From Rhodanobacteraceae bacterium (GTDB lineage Bacteria > Acidobacteriota > Terriglobia > Terriglobales > Acidobacteriaceae): a stretch of DNA of 46,634 nucleotides. Of this stretch, positions 42,641-46,634 are shown in pieces (position 1 is the stretch's first letter; each line of letters opens with the position of its first letter). A model generated the notes under the pieces. That model worked only from the letters and a program-made list of their open reading frames with translations. It made no database searches and had not been told where the DNA came from. The stretch spans positions 1-46,634 of the forward strand of contig CAJCHN010000135.1 in assembly GCA_903970285.1 (NCBI GenBank), given 5' to 3'. A program made the translations under genes and the position numbers.

Positions 42641-43669
42641 ATGATGAGCGATGCGTTTTACGACGTCCTTGTGATTGGCGCCGGACCGACCGGCCTGGCC
42701 TGCGCCATCGACGCGCAGCGGGCGGGGTTCAATGTGGTCTGCGTGGATAAGGGCTGCCTTTGCAATTCGCTCTTCCACTACCCATCCAACATGACCTTTT
42801 TCACCACGCCGGAGCTGCTGGAGATCGGTTCGATGCCTTTTTCCAGCCCCAACCAGAAGCCAAACCGGAATGAGGCGCTGGAGTACTACCGCAAGGTCGC
42901 GGAGCACTACCAGCTCAACGTGCTCCAGTACCACACCGTCGAGGCGGTGCAGGGACGCGATGGCGAGTTCACGGTCCACACCACCGACCGCTTCGGCCGC
43001 AACTTGCATTTGCGCGCACGCAAGCTGATCGTGGCCACCGGGTACTACGATCTGCCGAACTATCTTGGCATCCAGGGCGAAGATCTAGCCAAGGTGGAGC
43101 ATTACTACCACGAGCCCCATCCCTACTTCGGGATGAACGTGCTCGTCATAGGCGGGAAGAACTCCGCTGCCATCGCCGCCCTTGATCTGTGGCGGCATGG
43201 CGCGAAGGTAACCCTGGTCCATCGGGGGGCGGAACTCCATCGCCACATCAAGTACTGGATCAAACCGGACATAGAGAATCGAATTAAGAACGGCGAGATC
43301 GACGCGTTCTTCGAGGCGACGGTTCAGACCATTACTGAGGACTCCGTCACTCTCCGCACCCCGCGGGGAGAGGTGACGCTGGCGAACGACTTCGTGTTCG
43401 CCCTCACCGGCTATCACCCGGACTTCAGCTTTCTGGAGCGCCTCGGCGTGCGCCTGGATGAGGAAAATGACCGCTGCCCGGTCTGCGATCCTGGCTCGCT
43501 CGAGTCGAATGTGCCCGGCATCTACCTGGCCGGAGTGATCGTCGCGGGGGAACGAACGAATGAAATCTTCATCGAGAACGGGCGCTTCCACGGCAAGTTG
43601 ATCGCCGACTCGCTACGATCAAAATTGTTGTTGCAACCACCTATCGAGTTGCCTGCTGTCTCGGTATAA
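42641..43669 (+). CDS. YpdA-like FAD/NAD(P)-dependent thiol-disulfide reductase
   Basis: Flavoprotein of the YpdA family (putative bacillithiol disulfide reductase), 342 residues from ATG 42641 (a second ATG follows at once). FAD motif VIGAGPTGLA (11-20), then SLFHYPSNMTFFTTPELLEIG, a YpdA hallmark, an NAD(P)H motif VIGGKNSAAIAALDLWRHGA near 170-190, FALTGYHPDFSFL and the C-terminal FAD segment GIYLAGVIVAGERTNEIFIENG. In Firmicutes YpdA the GxGPCG motif holds a functional Cys; here the position is Thr17, while Cys21, Cys39 and Cys41 lie nearby. No bshA/B/C gene is present in the window. No clear Shine-Dalgarno. Function as thiol reductase is by family. Confidence 0.85.
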   Translation: MMSDAFYDVLVIGAGPTGLACAIDAQRAGFNVVCVDKGCLCNSLFHYPSNMTFFTTPELLEIGSMPFSSPNQKPNRNEALEYYRKVAEHYQLNVLQYHTVEAVQGRDGEFTVHTTDRFGRNLHLRARKLIVATGYYDLPNYLGIQGEDLAKVEHYYHEPHPYFGMNVLVIGGKNSAAIAALDLWRHGAKVTLVHRGAELHRHIKYWIKPDIENRIKNGEIDAFFEATVQTITEDSVTLRTPRGEVTLANDFVFALTGYHPDFSFLERLGVRLDEENDRCPVCDPGSLESNVPGIYLAGVIVAGERTNEIFIENGRFHGKLIADSLRSKLLLQPPIELPAVSV

Positions 43670-43675
43670 TTACCG
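43662..43675 (+). promoter_or_regulatory. TATAAT within an inverted repeat before the receptor gene
   Basis: A perfect TATAAT (43665-43670) overlaps the ypdA stop codon and lies inside CGGTA-taat-TACCG. No good -35 is found at 16-18 bp, so it is either a factor-dependent promoter for the receptor gene or a small hairpin. Confidence 0.3.
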
Positions 43676-43750
43676 AAAAAACAACTCAGATAACGATCGT
43701 CACTGTTCTCCCCAGGTACGCCAGTCCACCTTCGAAAGACCGACGCACAC

Positions 43751-46540
43751 GTGACATGCACACAGGGTAAGTTCCAGCAAAGCCTGCGCCTGGTTGGCTG
43801 CGGGTTGTGGCTGGGTTGTCTCATTGCAGCTTCGGCCAGGGCCCAGAATGCTCCCCGCGCGAACTTCGGCCAGACGGCGAAGGGTGAGGGCGTCCTCCAG
43901 GGACTCGTGTTGGACCCATCCGGTGCGCGGGTGGCGCAAGCCTCCGTGCACGTCTCAGGATCCGCTGGCGAGGCGGTTCTGACAACTGACCGCGCGGGCC
44001 ACTTCTCCGTCTCGATCGCCGCCGGCAGTTATACGGTCGAGGTGCAGGCTGCCGGATTCGCTCTCTTCGAGCGAGATAGCGTCATCGTTCCGTCTGCCCA
44101 AACAGCCAGCCTCAATGTCGAATTGACGATCGCGCCGCGGGCGGAAGTCCTCGATGTGCCGCTCGAGCCAGATCAGAGTACCTCCGCCAGCGCCAACCGG
44201 AGTGCGTTCGTCTTCGGCGACGTCGAACTGGCGCGCCTCTCGGACGATGATGCGACGCTGCAAAAGCAGCTGCTGGCGTTCGCCGGCGTGGGCGGCTTCG
44301 GCTCCCCGCAGATCTATGTCGATGGCTTCAGCGGCGGACACTTTCCGCCGAAAAACTCGATCCGGCAGGTTCGGATCAACGAAAACCCATACTCCGCCCA
44401 GTACGACGCGCCGGGCTTTGGCCGCGTCGAGGTTTCCACACGCCCGGGAACCGGCTCCTGGCACGGCAGTCTTTCAAGCCAGGGCTACAACGCTCCATTC
44501 AACGCCCAGAACCCTTACACCGGCGCCGAACCGCCCTATTATGCGCTTCACCTGGACGAGACGCTGAGCGGTCCGCTCAACCACAAGACGTCCTTCTTCG
44601 CTTCTGGCCTTTACAACGACCAGCAGTACAACTCGGTCGTGAATGCGGTCGATCTGACCAGCCTCGCCGGGCTGTCCGAAGCCGTACCCGCACCCCACAC
44701 CACCGAGGACGGTACGCTGCGGCTGGACCGACAGGTCTCCGCCAACAATACCGGCAGCGCCCGTTACGAGATGGATCGCGAGCATCAGGAAAATGTCGGC
44801 GTCGGCCTGCTGGTGCTTCCCACGGAGGGTTACACCACCAACACCACCACCCAGACGCTGCAGTTGAGCGATACGCAGATCCTGTCTCCGAGGATCGTCG
44901 GCGAAGGCCGCTTTCAATACATCCGCACCCGTCTGAACCAGGTCTCGCCCGATAACTCGCCCACCCTCATCGTTCAGGGCATCTCCTACGGCGGCGGCAG
45001 CAGCGCAGGCAACGTGACGGACAACCAGGACCGCTTCGAGTTCCAGGAGCATCTATCCCTCGACGAGGGCAAGCACTTCCTGCGTGCCGGAGCCCGCTAT
45101 CGTCTCATCCGCGACGCCAATGCATCCACCGCGAACTTCAATGGCGAGTTCACCTTTCCCGATCTCGCGAGCTATGCAGCCACCCGCGCCGCCTCGGAGT
45201 TTGGCGCGACCCAATTCAGCCTGACCACCGGGCAGACCGCGGCCAAGATCCTGACCGGTGACCTGGGCGTCTACGCCGACGACGAGTGGAAGGCCACGCG
45301 AAGTGTGACCCTCAATTACGGGCTTCGGTTCGAGAGCCAGACCGCCATTCCAGATCACTCTGATTGGGCTCCGCGCCTGGGCGCGGCCTGGGCGATCCAC
45401 CATGGCGCAGCCAAAGCGCCGTGGCTGGTGCTGCGCGGCGGCTTCGGCCTCTTCTATACCCGTTTCGATGCCGCCAACCTGCTGACCTCGGTGCGCCAGA
45501 ACGGCGTCTCGCAGCAGACCTTCGTCATCAAAAATCCGCAATTCTACGCCACCATTCCCAGCGACCTGGGCGCGGCCACAACACCGACACCCTACAGGGT
45601 CTCGCCCTCGCTGCGCACCCAGTACGACATGGTGGGCGGCCTCACCGGGGAGCATCAGTTCGGCCGGCACGGCACCGTTTCCGTGAATTTCCTAGAGGAT
45701 CGAGGCGTCCACCAGTACATCTCGCGCAATATCAACGCGCCCCTGCCCGGGACCTACGAGGCCGGCGCACCCATCCGCCCACTCGGCGGCAGCGGCGACC
45801 TCTACCAGTTCTCCTCGGACGGAACCAGCAGCCAGACCATCTTCTTTACCAATGCCAGCCTGAATCTCAAGCGTTGGCTCAGCCTCTACGGCTTCTATGT
45901 CGCGCAGCGAATCCGCACCGACACTACCTCGCCAGCCAGCTTCCCCTCCAATCAGTACAACCTGCGCCAGGACTACGGCCCGTCTTCAACCACCAACCCG
46001 CAGCAGTACTACCTGGGCGCCTTCTTCGATCTGCCCCACCGCGGCAATCTCACGCTGACGCTCAACGGAAATACCGCGCCGCCCTTCAACATCACCACCG
46101 GCCAGGACAATAACGGAGACTCTATCTACAACGATCGGCCGGCGTTCGCCACCGATCTCACCCGGGCTTCCGTCGTACGAACGCGGTTTGGAGCCTTCGA
46201 TACCGCACCGATTGCCGGTCAGACCATCATTCCGATCAACTTCGGTCACTCGCCATCTTTGCTCGGCCTGGACATGCAGGCGGGGAAGTCGTTTGCGGTG
46301 GGTCCGAGGCGTCAAGCCGCTCCCGGCGCCGGAGCCAAACCCTCCGGCGCGCTCGACCGGCCTTTCCAACTCAAGTTTTCGGTAGAGGCCCAAAACCTGT
46401 TTAATCAGGTCAATCCGGCCCAGCCGATCGGCGTGCTCAGCTCGCCACTGTTCGGCCGCTCACTCTCTCTTGCACCCTTGTACTCAAGCAACCAGGCGGC
46501 CAACCGGACGATCCTGCTGCACGGCCGCTTCAGCTTCTGA
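43751..46540 (+). CDS. Oar-like TonB-dependent outer-membrane receptor
   Basis: Outer-membrane beta-barrel receptor, 929 residues. Signal peptide at 1-31 (LGCLIAASARAQ). A carboxypeptidase-regulatory-like domain covers about 46-128 (LQGLVLDPSGARVAQASVHV, SVSIAAGSYTVEVQAAGF). A plug-like region (~170-240) contains QIYVDGFSGG and FGRVEVSTRPGTG. A large barrel follows, with alternating aromatic strands (GVYADDEWKATRSVTLNYGLRFESQ) and a segment FNITTGQDNNGDSIYNDRPAF, a recurring signature of acidobacterial Oar-like proteins. It ends in HGRFSF with a terminal Phe, the BAM recognition residue. Start is GTG 43751. Substrate unknown; polysaccharide or peptide uptake is usual for this type. Codirectional with ypdA, 81 bp downstream, possibly with its own promoter. 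Confidence 0.92.
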   Translation: MTCTQGKFQQSLRLVGCGLWLGCLIAASARAQNAPRANFGQTAKGEGVLQGLVLDPSGARVAQASVHVSGSAGEAVLTTDRAGHFSVSIAAGSYTVEVQAAGFALFERDSVIVPSAQTASLNVELTIAPRAEVLDVPLEPDQSTSASANRSAFVFGDVELARLSDDDATLQKQLLAFAGVGGFGSPQIYVDGFSGGHFPPKNSIRQVRINENPYSAQYDAPGFGRVEVSTRPGTGSWHGSLSSQGYNAPFNAQNPYTGAEPPYYALHLDETLSGPLNHKTSFFASGLYNDQQYNSVVNAVDLTSLAGLSEAVPAPHTTEDGTLRLDRQVSANNTGSARYEMDREHQENVGVGLLVLPTEGYTTNTTTQTLQLSDTQILSPRIVGEGRFQYIRTRLNQVSPDNSPTLIVQGISYGGGSSAGNVTDNQDRFEFQEHLSLDEGKHFLRAGARYRLIRDANASTANFNGEFTFPDLASYAATRAASEFGATQFSLTTGQTAAKILTGDLGVYADDEWKATRSVTLNYGLRFESQTAIPDHSDWAPRLGAAWAIHHGAAKAPWLVLRGGFGLFYTRFDAANLLTSVRQNGVSQQTFVIKNPQFYATIPSDLGAATTPTPYRVSPSLRTQYDMVGGLTGEHQFGRHGTVSVNFLEDRGVHQYISRNINAPLPGTYEAGAPIRPLGGSGDLYQFSSDGTSSQTIFFTNASLNLKRWLSLYGFYVAQRIRTDTTSPASFPSNQYNLRQDYGPSSTTNPQQYYLGAFFDLPHRGNLTLTLNGNTAPPFNITTGQDNNGDSIYNDRPAFATDLTRASVVRTRFGAFDTAPIAGQTIIPINFGHSPSLLGLDMQAGKSFAVGPRRQAAPGAGAKPSGALDRPFQLKFSVEAQNLFNQVNPAQPIGVLSSPLFGRSLSLAPLYSSNQAANRTILLHGRFSF

Positions 46541-46598
46541 TATGTACCTCGACGCCTTCGCGAGCGGGTGATTCTTAGGGTGGCCGTTGTAGGGGCTT

Positions 46599-46622
46599 CC
46601 ACTCGGCGTCCAGGCTGAGTGG
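46599..46622 (+). terminator. Hairpin downstream of the receptor gene
   Basis: CCACTC/GAGTGG stem (46599-46604 with 46617-46622), 12-nt loop, about 60 bp after the receptor stop. No T-tract before the window ends, so only a weak candidate. Confidence 0.25.
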
Positions 46623-46634
46623 CGGATGAAGGGC

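Overview
The window reads as a chromosomal segment of a high-GC, Gram-negative bacterium, most likely an acidobacterium of the Terriglobia/Acidobacteriaceae type. This is inferred from gene content, not from a search. The pointers are an Oar-like TonB-dependent receptor with an N-terminal carboxypeptidase-regulatory-like domain and a terminal Phe, very large secreted FG-GAP/Ig-like proteins, an M13 peptidase, an archaeal/fungal-type aspartate-semialdehyde dehydrogenase, a succinylase-type DapD, and a YpdA-like reductase. I see no rRNA, tRNA, CRISPR array, transposase or phage gene.

Layout. 1-1810 (+): the 3' part of an ABC exporter ATPase gene and its ABC-2 permease. 1965-14425 (all -): a long co-directional block. 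In transcription order it holds a HAD phosphatase, a lytic transglycosylase, a flippase-like membrane protein, nrdR, an NAD-type isocitrate dehydrogenase, a cupredoxin-like lipoprotein, and then asd, lysC, dapB, an M29 aminopeptidase, a small membrane protein, dapA and dapD. The last seven carry five consecutive-pathway enzymes from aspartate to N-succinyl-2-amino-6-ketopimelate, so this is a near-complete DAP/lysine supply cluster. 14490-17209 (+): threonine synthase, whose zinc-ribbon cysteines are all replaced, and a MATE exporter. 17095-22747 (-): an FUSC-type exporter whose 3' end overlaps the MATE gene antisense, an EamA transporter and an M13 metallopeptidase.

22935-26833: a secreted protein of unknown function with a repetitive Ala/Gly/Pro tail (+), rpsT (-) and phoH (+), with good sigma-70-like promoters for the last two and a strong terminator after phoH. 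26977-37025 (-): two translationally coupled genes (ATGA overlap) for secreted proteins of 1679 and 1670 residues. The first ends in four tandem copies of a ~214-residue unit. The second carries two seven-blade FG-GAP propeller blocks separated by Ig-like modules. They are preceded by a promoter and a ~220-nt leader that folds into a long-range structure resembling, but not matching cleanly, a c-di-GMP-I (GEMM) riboswitch. This leader-plus-giant-protein unit is the most interesting system in the window.

37340-40803 (-): a coupled DUF3999/DUF2339 membrane pair, divergent from a REC-Hpt phosphotransfer protein and a NarL-type response regulator (+). 42641-46540 (+): a YpdA-like flavoprotein lacking the expected cysteine, then the TonB-dependent receptor. 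Starts were chosen by eye from overlaps, Shine-Dalgarno sequences and family alignment from memory. No database search, folding program or codon statistics were available.
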